A DNA stretch of 64,000 nt, from assembly GCA_016716185.1 (NCBI GenBank), contig JADJWV010000002.1, positions 1,402,501-1,466,500 of the forward strand. Direction: 5' to 3'. The notes below the pieces were generated by a model. It saw only the letters and a program-made list of their open reading frames with translations, did no database searches and had not been told where the DNA came from. Made by a program: the position numbers and the translations under genes. The stretch is from Saprospiraceae bacterium (GTDB taxonomy: Bacteria; Bacteroidota; Bacteroidia; Chitinophagales; Saprospiraceae). Each line of letters opens with the position of its first letter. Position 1 is the first letter of the stretch. Shown here in pieces: positions 43,652 to 52,434 of this stretch.

Positions 43652-45370
43652 TTACCAACTGCTTCCACCGCCTCCACCGAAACCGCCTCCTGAAAAGGAA
43701 CCACCGCCTCCGCCGCCCGAAGAAGAAGAGCTGCTGGGTCTGCTCGACATTACGGATCTCATTTCAGTTAATGATTTGCTGAGTGATGCATTGAAAGATG
43801 ATGCATTGAAAACTCCATGGGAGCTGTAAAAACTGGTTGAATTGGAGTGAAACCATCTGGGTTCAGGAATGGCTATATCTTTGAACTTATCGCACCAGGT
43901 ATCAGCGCAATCGAAGGCCACAGCATAGGGTAGTATCGCATCGAAATAGCTGGGGTCTTCCTTGACGAGAAATTCAAGTTTATCTTTTTCAGCAAGCTTG
44001 ATGAATTTTTTTAATCCACGAATTTCTTTATACAACATGTCACCCGATTGGCTCCGTTTCAAAAGTATGTAAGCAAATACCATCAGCACAATAGCCAGGA
44101 CCACAGTGAAAACAAGAAAAGCGATTTTGCCTGAGAAAAAACACCAAACACCATTGGCAAGTGCGACCAATCCAATGATCCAGAAAGAATTCCAGTAAGC
44201 TTTTTTAGATGGAGTGGTAAAGTAGTCAGAGTTCATGACCGCATTACTCACCGCAGTTTGAGCCGCCTGAAGATGTGTATAAAATTTATTTTTTAACTGA
44301 CTGAGCTTTACGGTATCCCGATATTCAAAGAGTGCATCAAAAAATAACTGCTGATGGGCCGGAGCATGATCAGGGAGGTTTTTTTGTTTGATAAATGTGA
44401 TCTCATCCTCTTCAAAAAAGCCTTTCCCTTTTTGGTGATCTATTTTAATATAGCCTTTGTGACCAAAATAGGGAATCATGGAAAGTACATCGTGCATGTT
44501 GGCCCTTATATCGATAGCAAATCCAGCCATGGCAGAATCAATTCCTTTAGGAGGTAAATAGGCAACCATATCGGCCAATCTGGTGTCTTTCCCGTATCTC
44601 CTCCATGCATAATAAAAACTGAGCAACATGAGCAAAGGGAGGATCAAAAATTTTCCGTAATAAAACAGCAATTTGTAAAATGGATATTCCTGAACACTTC
44701 CTTTAGGCATCCGTATGGCAACCGTCATTCCGGTATAGTTTCCCAAAGTCACGAGCGATTTACCGGTGAGTACGTTGTTTTCCCAGTTGGCACTGGATGA
44801 TTGTTCAACAGATCCATAAGCCCCGGTCCGGATTTCATAATCTTCTTCGCCAATTCGAATTCCTTTTGGAAGGGTAACTTTAAATGAAGCTTCTTCTATT
44901 GGAACTTCCCATTGGTCGCCAATCAGATTCCAATAAAACTCAGGGCCGGCTTCTCCATGCAACAAGCCGTTTTCAACCGAATATCGAATATCGTATGTCT
45001 GCCTGCCTGTGAGGTATACATCAGGATCACCTATGCGAATTTGTATTCCAATTCCCAGACGATTTACCTGAAAGGGATGGTTTTCCACTTTAATGTCTCT
45101 GATAAAAAGCTTGTGCGTGAAAAATCGATCAAAAAAAGAACCCGAAGTTTTATGCGACAAAGAATATTGAAGAGGAATATCCCGGAGAATGCCACGTCGT
45201 GACTCCAGAAAATCGACCTGAATGATCTCTCTTACATAAAATATTCCTTCCCGCTTCAGTTCAATTTCGACATCGTAATTTTTGATGACAAAGCCACCTT
45301 GTGCTTTGAGTTGGAAACAGACAATGAAAACAAAGAATAAACCAGCAATGAATTTGTGCATGAAAGTCAT
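43652..45370 (-). CDS. DUF2207 family membrane protein
   Basis: A 572-residue protein: signal peptide (to about LKAQGG), an extracytoplasmic DUF2207 beta domain (to about 235), a membrane segment near 235-255, a cytoplasmic region, a second pair of membrane helices (about 395-435) and a C-terminal Ser/Gly-rich tail ending GGGGGSSW. DUF2207 proteins are regularly encoded with LemA, as here: the lemA stop is directly followed by this ATG. The pair is thought to act in envelope homeostasis. Confidence 0.9.
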   Translation of the reverse strand: MTFMHKFIAGLFFVFIVCFQLKAQGGFVIKNYDVEIELKREGIFYVREIIQVDFLESRRGILRDIPLQYSLSHKTSGSFFDRFFTHKLFIRDIKVENHPFQVNRLGIGIQIRIGDPDVYLTGRQTYDIRYSVENGLLHGEAGPEFYWNLIGDQWEVPIEEASFKVTLPKGIRIGEEDYEIRTGAYGSVEQSSSANWENNVLTGKSLVTLGNYTGMTVAIRMPKGSVQEYPFYKLLFYYGKFLILPLLMLLSFYYAWRRYGKDTRLADMVAYLPPKGIDSAMAGFAIDIRANMHDVLSMIPYFGHKGYIKIDHQKGKGFFEEDEITFIKQKNLPDHAPAHQQLFFDALFEYRDTVKLSQLKNKFYTHLQAAQTAVSNAVMNSDYFTTPSKKAYWNSFWIIGLVALANGVWCFFSGKIAFLVFTVVLAIVLMVFAYILLKRSQSGDMLYKEIRGLKKFIKLAEKDKLEFLVKEDPSYFDAILPYAVAFDCADTWCDKFKDIAIPEPRWFHSNSTSFYSSHGVFNASSFNASLSKSLTEMRSVMSSRPSSSSSSGGGGGGSFSGGGFGGGGGSSW

Positions 45371-45918
45371 TTAGAACTGCACCTGAATATTTTTCCTGGA
45401 TTCTTCTTCGGTTTCGAAGAAATCAAATGTGCTGAATCCAAAACTACCAGCAATAAGGAATCCGGGAAATCCTTCAACTTTGTTGTTGTTTTCGCGAACG
45501 GTTGCATTGTAATATCTTCTCGCATTCTCCAGATTTTGTTCGATTTCGCCTAAGGTGTCTTGCAATTGTAAAAAATTTGTATTGGCTTTCAGGTCGGGAT
45601 AACTCTCTGCCAGTGCAAATATTTGTCTCAATCCTGCGGTCAATGCCTGATCTGCTGCTATTTTTCCATTGATGTCTCCTTTGGGAACGCTCAATGCCGC
45701 ATTTCTGGCTGCAATGACTTTTCCAGAGTTCCGGATTCATGTGCAGCGTAACCTTTTACGGTATTTACTATATTTGGGATCAGGTCGTATCTTTTTTTCA
45801 AAGCGACATCGATGTTACTCCAGGCATCCATCACTGCATTCTTTGATTTTACCAATCCATTGTATAGAAACACAAAAACCAGCCCAAGAAATAATGCTAA
45901 ACCAAGTAAAATCATCAT
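45371..45918 (-). pseudogene. lemA: lemA family gene interrupted by one frameshift
   Basis: Two overlapping frames encode the halves of a LemA protein. The first (45918 to 45691) has the N-terminal membrane helix and the family motif NIDVALKKRYDLIPNIVNTVKGYAAHESGTLEK, then diverges into SLQPEMRH. The second frame picks up in phase with the missing IAARNAA and continues SVPKGDINGKIAADQAL to the family C-terminus. One base (a C on the plus strand at about 45718/45719) is missing; adding it restores a normal LemA of about 180 residues. It may be a true mutation or an assembly error. The DUF2207 gene follows at once. Confidence 0.85.
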
Positions 45919-46022
45919 AAAATTTATGTTTTAAGTTTTTAATTGAACAACGTAAATATAATAGCTTTTCCGCGTTTGAAGTTCCCAGAGAATTTGATTG
46001 CCTATCGTTGTTTTGAGACGGT

Positions 46023-48338
46023 TCATCGAAACTTTGCCACAATTGCTAAAATTCCATTTTCAACAACAACCTGGATACTCCTTCCTTCTTCATCCGCATA
46101 ATACCTTAACCGGTTCAGGTAGTCCCTGTATTTTTTATTGAACAGATTTTCAATTTCAATTCCGAAATGCCAGTTCAGAGAGAATAATTGAATTTCTGCA
46201 TCTACTCCGACAGAACCAATGAAATAGGCTGGGGGAGGAGCCAGGAGATCTTTTTCTAAATCGTAGTATGCTTGTGTGAACTGGTAACTGCCTGCAATAA
46301 ACAAATCCAGTTTTCTGAATTTTTTACCCGGCAAAAAGTACTTATGTATAGAGCCGCTCCATTGGGGTGCAGGCATTGAAACCAACGGCCCCCCGTTTTT
46401 GTCTTTTCCTCTCAGATAGCTGAATTTATTTAAAATTTGCCATTTGTGATTCCACTCAATTCTGAGCAGCCCATCCACTCCATACAGTCTGGCATCCGTT
46501 TGTTTGTAAAGAAATACCGGAAAGGCTCCGCGTATGGTGAGTCTTGGTTCTTTTTGCGGTTCCAGAAATATGAAGTCTGAAATTTCCTGAAACCAAAAAC
46601 TAAATTCAGTACTGAGCCATTCGTTCTGCAACCATTGCACTGTGAGTTGTGCTTTCAGAGATTGTTCCTTGTCGAGTGCCGGGTCTCCTTCTTCAATACC
46701 TGCAACAGACTGATGTAAGCCATTGCTATAAAGTTCGTGGATTTCCGGGGAACGTTGCGTCCAGCCTGCATTGGCTGAGATTTTCAGGGGTTCCATCTGC
46801 CATGCAGTTCCCGTCGCTATGGAAACGTTATGATAGAGTTTGCTAACCGGTTCAATTTTAGGGGGGATGGATCTGTTGAGGTAGTCTACTGCATAATAAT
46901 TCATATCATACCGAACTCCTGCTTCCCACTGAAAACGTTCACGCGGATAATGGATCTTCAAAAATGCTCCCGGGTTTTGAAGCTGGTAATCCGGTATCAA
47001 CGGAATGATTCCAGTTTCCTTATCCGTTACATTTAAGAAATAACGGTAAGAAAATCCATAATCCCATTTGAGTGTTGATTGATGAAATTGTTCCTTCCAA
47101 TGTGCGTGTCCGCTGAATAAATTCAGAGACAGCGCTGGTATTTCTGATCTCCCGCTTCGACGCACATCGAATTCACTTCTAGCATTCCACTGTGCTGCCC
47201 ATTGAAATTCTCTGAAACTTCGGTCGTCGTCCCGTTGATAGGAATTTTTAAATAAATGGTGGCTCACTTTTTGTCGGGGTGCTGCGATGTGGTAGCTAAA
47301 TTCATTCTGTGTAAAAAAAGGAGTGTCCCTTTGGATCGCTTCCATGAGGTCTGTTAAATTTCCAATGTGCGATCCTCTTAATATGCCTGGATTGGAATGA
47401 AAGTAAGCGTAGTAATATTTCACAAGCTTCGATGGACTGGGATGTAACATTCCCAGGGCAGAAAATGCAAGATCCTTTGTCCCTGTATTGGTTAAATAAT
47501 AAGCAGGAGTTGAGTAATCTCCTGAAATTTTTCCTGACGCGGTGATTCTCCAATCAAAGAGATCGGATGCTTGTTCAAGTTTAACTCCCAAATGATACGA
47601 ACGACCGTTCGTGCGGTAAATACTTTGAAGGCTTCCATGCAAGTGAGGATCTTTTAAAATCGGGCCCGGTTCCATCAGGATCATGCCTCCCAGGCCATTG
47701 CCACCGTAGGCAATCGCATCCACTCCCTTGATGACGGTGATTTCTCCGGCGGAAAACGGATCGATCTCCGGTGCGTGGTCTGCTCCCCATTGTTGTGAAG
47801 CCTGCAGCACGCCATGATTGACCAGTGAAATCCGGGTGCCGGTGAGTCCCTGGATGATTGGAATCGCAATGGTCGAGCCGTTGCGTAAAGTCTGAACGCC
47901 TACCACATTTTGTAAGATGCTGGCCAGCGGTTTGTCGGATTGCATCTGAATTTCCTTGGATGGAATGCTGTGTTTACTCGCACCCGTATTTTTTGTCTTT
48001 TGATCCTTTATTTCGACACTTTGTAAAGCATGTGCATGATGTTCAAGGTAAATCTCGAAAAAAGTATCCCGGTGAAGTGTTAGAAAATTTTTGACCGGAT
48101 CACATCCGAAATGATGTAAGGTCAGATGATATTCACCGGGACACAGCTGATGGACAAGAATATTTCCATTTTCGTCTGAACTGTAAGCTTTGCCTGATTC
48201 TTCAATAAATAAAGTCGCAAATTCAAGAGGATGGTCATCGTGATGATCTTTAACCTGAACCTTTAAATTGATCCGGCAATCCTGACCAGTGATTATCTGT
48301 TGAATCAAAAAACAAAATAACAAACTTATCAGACGCAT
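46023..48338 (-). CDS. TonB-dependent receptor, probable metal uptake
   Basis: A 771-residue outer-membrane receptor. After a signal peptide (about 18) comes a carboxypeptidase-regulatory-like domain (about 22-95), then a His-rich linker (LEHHAHALQSVEI), the plug (ILQNVVGVQTLRNGS, TVIKGVDAIAYGGNGLGG) and the barrel ending LAIVAKFR. The receptor gene is the last of a minus-strand set with an acidic lipoprotein and a His/Cys-rich protein. The His residues in the linker and the partner genes point to zinc or another transition metal; this is inference. Confidence 0.92.
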   Translation of the reverse strand: MRLISLLFCFLIQQIITGQDCRINLKVQVKDHHDDHPLEFATLFIEESGKAYSSDENGNILVHQLCPGEYHLTLHHFGCDPVKNFLTLHRDTFFEIYLEHHAHALQSVEIKDQKTKNTGASKHSIPSKEIQMQSDKPLASILQNVVGVQTLRNGSTIAIPIIQGLTGTRISLVNHGVLQASQQWGADHAPEIDPFSAGEITVIKGVDAIAYGGNGLGGMILMEPGPILKDPHLHGSLQSIYRTNGRSYHLGVKLEQASDLFDWRITASGKISGDYSTPAYYLTNTGTKDLAFSALGMLHPSPSKLVKYYYAYFHSNPGILRGSHIGNLTDLMEAIQRDTPFFTQNEFSYHIAAPRQKVSHHLFKNSYQRDDDRSFREFQWAAQWNARSEFDVRRSGRSEIPALSLNLFSGHAHWKEQFHQSTLKWDYGFSYRYFLNVTDKETGIIPLIPDYQLQNPGAFLKIHYPRERFQWEAGVRYDMNYYAVDYLNRSIPPKIEPVSKLYHNVSIATGTAWQMEPLKISANAGWTQRSPEIHELYSNGLHQSVAGIEEGDPALDKEQSLKAQLTVQWLQNEWLSTEFSFWFQEISDFIFLEPQKEPRLTIRGAFPVFLYKQTDARLYGVDGLLRIEWNHKWQILNKFSYLRGKDKNGGPLVSMPAPQWSGSIHKYFLPGKKFRKLDLFIAGSYQFTQAYYDLEKDLLAPPPAYFIGSVGVDAEIQLFSLNWHFGIEIENLFNKKYRDYLNRLRYYADEEGRSIQVVVENGILAIVAKFR

Positions 48339-48346
48339 TCAATACT

Positions 48347-48907
48347 TTATTGGATCTGTAAATCAAATTCTATCTCGATGTCCGTTTCACCTCCGGCATT
48401 TGTAGGATCACCTTGTGCTACTCCAGTCGCAGTTTTATCCGGTTCATGTCTTAAAATGACTTTGAGCTTGGTTGAACCTGGCTGCTTGGTTTGGACAGAA
48501 ATTTTTGAGCCAAGTGGGTTTCCATTGGAATCGCTGTCTAAATACTGAATGTCCATTGCAGCTGTATTTGAGGGCAAATAAAAAAACTGATGGTCTTCAT
48601 CTTCTGATTCGATTTCTTCTGAAATATCCATAGGAGGGTTGACGGATTCATTCAGTACGATCACTTTTCCTAAATAAAATGTGCTCGATTTTAATGGAGG
48701 CGTTGAATATACCGGCGGTAAACCACCGCTTCCGTCAAGATCTTTAAAGCTAATAATCACGCTGTCCTGTTGCAAGGTATCTACCAGAACAAGATATACG
48801 GATGTAATCAACTCCGTTTCATTTGGAATCTCGTCATCGCTGCATGCAAGAATCAGAGAAAACAGGAAAAAGTAAATTATAAGGGAACCAAATTTGATTT
48901 GTTTCAT
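48347..48907 (-). CDS. Acidic lipoprotein of a TonB receptor module
   Basis: A 186-residue lipoprotein (lipobox ILAC, residue 22) starting the mature part with an Asp/Glu-rich stretch (SDDEIPNETE). The body has an EEIESEDEDHQFFYLPS segment, a LKVILRHEPDK block and the C-terminal GGETDIEIEFDLQIQ. Proteins of this pattern occur next to TonB receptors in many Bacteroidota; the EDEDH cluster could bind metal ions. The gene is 8 bases upstream of the receptor gene and so cotranscribed. Confidence 0.72.
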   Translation of the reverse strand: MKQIKFGSLIIYFFLFSLILACSDDEIPNETELITSVYLVLVDTLQQDSVIISFKDLDGSGGLPPVYSTPPLKSSTFYLGKVIVLNESVNPPMDISEEIESEDEDHQFFYLPSNTAAMDIQYLDSDSNGNPLGSKISVQTKQPGSTKLKVILRHEPDKTATGVAQGDPTNAGGETDIEIEFDLQIQ

Positions 48908-49010
48908 TTTTTAGATTTAATAATAAATAAATAGAACATTTATGCTTTATTGCACAATGTAGAGGAATACATAAAAGTCGTGGAAAATAGGAATTATTTC
49001 CGGCTTGGAA

Positions 49011-49442
49011 TCAAGCTGATGGAGGACCTCTGCCTTTTTTAAAAAACAAGTCAACTGCAGGATGGTAATCAGCATACGAATTGTTGTCTGCTATTTTAAA
49101 AGAATAATTACCGCTCGAATGCCCTTGTATAAAATAAAGTAAGTCACATTTGATAAACAGATCACAAATGTTGCAGGATTGTATCGGTGCAGAATAGTGT
49201 GAGTGGTGCTGACAACCGTTTATCAGATCGCTGTGGAATATCTTTCGATGGCAGGGATCGTCTTCTTTGCATTGGGTATGTTCAGAAGGGTGGTTGTGAG
49301 TGAAACTCTCTGAAAGGCGCGATACAGGCAGAATCACCAACAAAGAAATCAGGTAACCTATAAAACTGAGAATGACTGGAATAAGAATGCCCTTCTTTAG
49401 TTTTTGGCTATTCAATCTATAATATGTAGTGTTCTTCCTCAA
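49011..49442 (-). CDS. His/Cys-rich exported membrane protein of a TonB module
   Basis: A 143-residue protein with one N-terminal membrane helix (about 19-40), then a His/Cys-rich segment (THNHPSEHTQCKEDDPCHRK and QHHSHYSAPIQSCNICDLF) and a C-terminus with the PP motif (KGRGPPSA). The fold pattern resembles HYC_CC_PP proteins near metal-type TonB receptors. It stands 103 bases upstream of the lipoprotein and receptor genes, so it is probably the first gene of the module. A role in periplasmic metal handling is inferred from composition only. Confidence 0.65.
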   Translation of the reverse strand: MRKNTTYYRLNSQKLKKGILIPVILSFIGYLISLLVILPVSRLSESFTHNHPSEHTQCKEDDPCHRKIFHSDLINGCQHHSHYSAPIQSCNICDLFIKCDLLYFIQGHSSGNYSFKIADNNSYADYHPAVDLFFKKGRGPPSA

Positions 49443-49485
49443 TGATGATTAAAAGAATCGGGTACAAGTCATCTGGTATCTTAAC

Positions 49486-49510
49486 ATCAAATATACGTTC
49501 AAAATTTGAT
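49486..49510. promoter_or_regulatory. Inverted repeat overlapping a -7 element upstream of the TonB metal module
   Basis: ATCAAAT and ATTTGAT (7-base arms, 11-base spacer) flank the region; the minus strand contains TATATTTG at 49488-49495, a TAnnTTTG element 46 bases before the 49442 start. The repeat is a possible operator for a metal-sensing regulator. Confidence 0.35.
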
Positions 49511-49567
49511 GCAGGTTGTTAAAAAAAAACATTCAAGCCGGATATACAACATATTAAATATTTTTTA

Positions 49568-49575
49568 TATATTTG
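49568..49575 (+). promoter_or_regulatory. Candidate -7 element of the T9SS cargo gene at 49638
   Basis: TATATTTG fits TAnnTTTG; the same octamer precedes the paralogous gene at 62860. No clear -33 TTG at the usual distance. Confidence 0.4.
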
Positions 49576-49637
49576 TACTGGATTCTACACACAGCCCTCC
49601 CGAATTCAGCAGCACCGGAATTTAAATAATTCAAAAT

Positions 49638-51836
49638 ATGAAAACTACCTGCTTCAGGCTGTGCCTGCTATTTATTTTATTCAGCTGGGAATCCAAATCT
49701 ATGGATTTCAGTTTTTATCTGGAATGCCCTCCAAATGTCACGATCAACTGTACAGATGATGTTTCGAATTTGGACAAATACGGCCAGGCTTATGTCTGGT
49801 TGAACTACAAGAAAAAGCCTATAACTCCAAAAACAACCATTTACAACACCAATGCCTGCGGAATAGGCACCATCACGAGAACCTGGGAAGCCGAAGATCC
49901 TTATTGGAAAATTCATACCTGTAGTCAGGTGATTACGGTAACGGGTTCTGTACTTTTTACGGCAGGCGATATTAGCTGGCCTCGCGATACGACCATTGAG
50001 GGATGCAATCCCAATCCGGATCCGCGTAATTTGCCTTATGGTTATGCCTATCCCTTGTTCAACCGCTTAAAATGCAGTCAGGCGATGTTCTCCTATAAAG
50101 ACAGTAAATTCACGGTGTCTGCGGGTTGTATGAAGGTTCTGCGCGAATGGAAAGTGATTGACTGGTGTCAATACATTCCAAATAAATATCCGCCCGTCGG
50201 ACAATGGTCTTATATCCAGGTTATCAAACTTGTTGTCAACGATTCGAGTGCGGTCTTAAACTGTCCAAAAGATACCGTTGTGGAGTCAAAATTGGATTGC
50301 AAAGGAAGTTTTGTTCAACTAAACCCGGCCACTGCTATTTCGAAGTGTGGAAATACTTTAAACATCAGAAATACATCACCTTATTCTAAAAGCAAAGGTG
50401 CAGACGCAAGTGGCGATTATCCCTTGGGCACTACTGAATTTTATTTTATCGCCGAATACGGCTGTGGCAAAGAATTAAAATGCAAAGTTCGGGTCACTGT
50501 AAAGAATAAAATAGGTCCGATACCCTATTGCATCAATGGTTTAATCGTAGCACTTATGCCTGTGGATACCAATAAAGATGGTACCCCTGACGATGGCATG
50601 GTTGAGATCTGGGCAAAGGATTTTAATATTGGTTCCTATCATCCGTGTGGATATAAACAATTGAGGTACTCATTTTCTGCAGACACCAATCACATGTCGC
50701 AAATCTTTACCTGTGCAGATTTAGGTAAAAATGAAATCAGGATGTATGTTACGGATTCACTGGGCAACCAGAGTTTTTGCAAGACCTATCTCGAAGTGCA
50801 AAACAACAATGCGAGGATCCCGGATTGCAAGAGAAAAGATAGTTTAACTACATCAACTGTTTCCATAGCAGGAATCGTACTCGATCCTTCAGGGAATAGT
50901 TGCCAGGGAATACAGACGCAACTCACCGGCGAACAACTGATGACGATCCAAACACACACGGATACGTTCATTCAAACCCGATATGATACCTTCATAGCCA
51001 AAAGTGGAACCATTTTCTACATCCGTAAGCAGGATACGACTTATCGCAGCACAGCCGATACCTTATATTCGGTATGGGAGCAACAAATTGAAACTGGCTC
51101 TGACGGAAAATACAATTATTCCAAACTCGCAAAGAACAAAAATTATATTCTGAATTTGGATAAAAGGGAACCGCAATTCAGTGGGATCAACATCAACGAT
51201 GTCATTGTGTTGCTGAAGCATCTTTCTGGATCTGAACAACTGACAGACCCATATAAATTACTGGCTGCAGATATCAATGGCGATGATCAAATCGATCAGG
51301 GTGATTTCGATTTATTGTACGATCTCGTTCAGGGAAATGCAGATTATCAATCCTTGCCAAGGCATTGGAGGATCGTTAGAAAACCGATACTGTTCAGCGA
51401 TCCACTCAATCCATTTTCAAGCGTAACAGAGCCCAGGGTCGAATTTAAATCAGTGCTGGTTGATTACCCACAGATAAATTTCACCGCTGTTAAAATTGGC
51501 GAACTCGATGGGTTTAATGGACTGGCTGAAATTCAGGAAAGGTCAGTTATGACCAAGGGAAGTCATCCCGGAAACTTCACGGACCTGATGGTCTATCCTA
51601 ACCCGGTAACTGGTCAACATGTGTATTTCAATTTTAAATTGAATTCAGATTCAAATGTAAAACTCAGAATATTCAATAGTCAGCTACAGATACATAGGCA
51701 ATTTTCGCGCTCTTTCGAAAAAGGAAAACAAACCTTCGAAATCGATCTTTCAGATCTTTATTCATCGGGTGTTTTGTTTTACGAGCTCACAGACGGGCAT
51801 CGGGTTCAATATGGAAAACTGATGTTCAGCAAGTAA
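49638..51836 (+). CDS. Secreted T9SS type A protein with dockerin-like calcium site
   Basis: A 732-residue Cys-rich exported protein. After the signal peptide (about 21) the mature part opens with ECPPNVTINC and a repeated unit (CGIGTITRTWEAEDP; REWKVIDWCQY). A region near 515-575 (INDVIVLLKHLSG, then DINGDDQIDQGDFDLL) resembles a dockerin with Ca-binding loop. The last 85 residues are the T9SS type A domain (VYPNPVTGQHVYF). The closest relative in the window is the gene starting at 62860, with the same N-terminal motifs. It is probably surface-attached, perhaps an adhesin; the function is unknown. Terminator at 51864. Confidence 0.85.
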   Translation: MKTTCFRLCLLFILFSWESKSMDFSFYLECPPNVTINCTDDVSNLDKYGQAYVWLNYKKKPITPKTTIYNTNACGIGTITRTWEAEDPYWKIHTCSQVITVTGSVLFTAGDISWPRDTTIEGCNPNPDPRNLPYGYAYPLFNRLKCSQAMFSYKDSKFTVSAGCMKVLREWKVIDWCQYIPNKYPPVGQWSYIQVIKLVVNDSSAVLNCPKDTVVESKLDCKGSFVQLNPATAISKCGNTLNIRNTSPYSKSKGADASGDYPLGTTEFYFIAEYGCGKELKCKVRVTVKNKIGPIPYCINGLIVALMPVDTNKDGTPDDGMVEIWAKDFNIGSYHPCGYKQLRYSFSADTNHMSQIFTCADLGKNEIRMYVTDSLGNQSFCKTYLEVQNNNARIPDCKRKDSLTTSTVSIAGIVLDPSGNSCQGIQTQLTGEQLMTIQTHTDTFIQTRYDTFIAKSGTIFYIRKQDTTYRSTADTLYSVWEQQIETGSDGKYNYSKLAKNKNYILNLDKREPQFSGININDVIVLLKHLSGSEQLTDPYKLLAADINGDDQIDQGDFDLLYDLVQGNADYQSLPRHWRIVRKPILFSDPLNPFSSVTEPRVEFKSVLVDYPQINFTAVKIGELDGFNGLAEIQERSVMTKGSHPGNFTDLMVYPNPVTGQHVYFNFKLNSDSNVKLRIFNSQLQIHRQFSRSFEKGKQTFEIDLSDLYSSGVLFYELTDGHRVQYGKLMFSK

Positions 51837-51863
51837 TAAGATTAGGGTTAAAACTACGACGGT

Positions 51864-51899
51864 AGGCCGGGTCTTTCAAGGCGAGATCCGGCCTTTTTT
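51864..51899 (+). terminator. Rho-independent terminator after the 49638 gene
   Basis: GGCCGGGTCT pairs with AGATCCGGCC (one G-T), loop of 9 bases, followed by six T. Confidence 0.9.
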
Positions 51900-52434
51900 G
51901 TTGATATTAGGTAGAATGATTATCAAATTATGCAGATATATGTTTGTGTATAACGATTTTACCGATAGACCTTAAGTGATGGGATTTTTGTCGATTTTCT
52001 ATATAATTAGGACTGGGATGTAAAAATCAATTAAAACGACAAATTTATTTTAAACTTTTTCAACAAAATTATATACCTATAATTAAACTGAATATACATA
52101 TTTATTTTTATAATGTGTGTATATATACTAGCTTCGTAAAGCCAATATTTACAGATAAATTTGTTTCGCTAAAGATTTATTTAACTAGAAACTAGTATAT
52201 TTGGGAAATCAAATAAATCTACTGGCTCTCATGTTCAATGTTATTGCTTTTCTAGCCAATTGCATGTTTAGTCGCCGCTTGTCAAGTTTGTTTAAATTAG
52301 AATCTTAATAAATGTTGGATTATTTCGAAGTGAATAATAGTGCTTTAATCCATTTATAAATGTATACAAAGGGTGTCATTTTTGTCGCTTGATTTATTAC
52401 ACCACAAGTATAGTTATATAAATTTTTATAAGTT
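51900..52434. other. AT-rich intergenic region at the left edge of the accessory island
   Basis: About 535 very AT-rich bases with no ORF, RNA gene or clear repeat. The base composition changes sharply here from the neighbouring T9SS gene. Confidence 0.6.
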
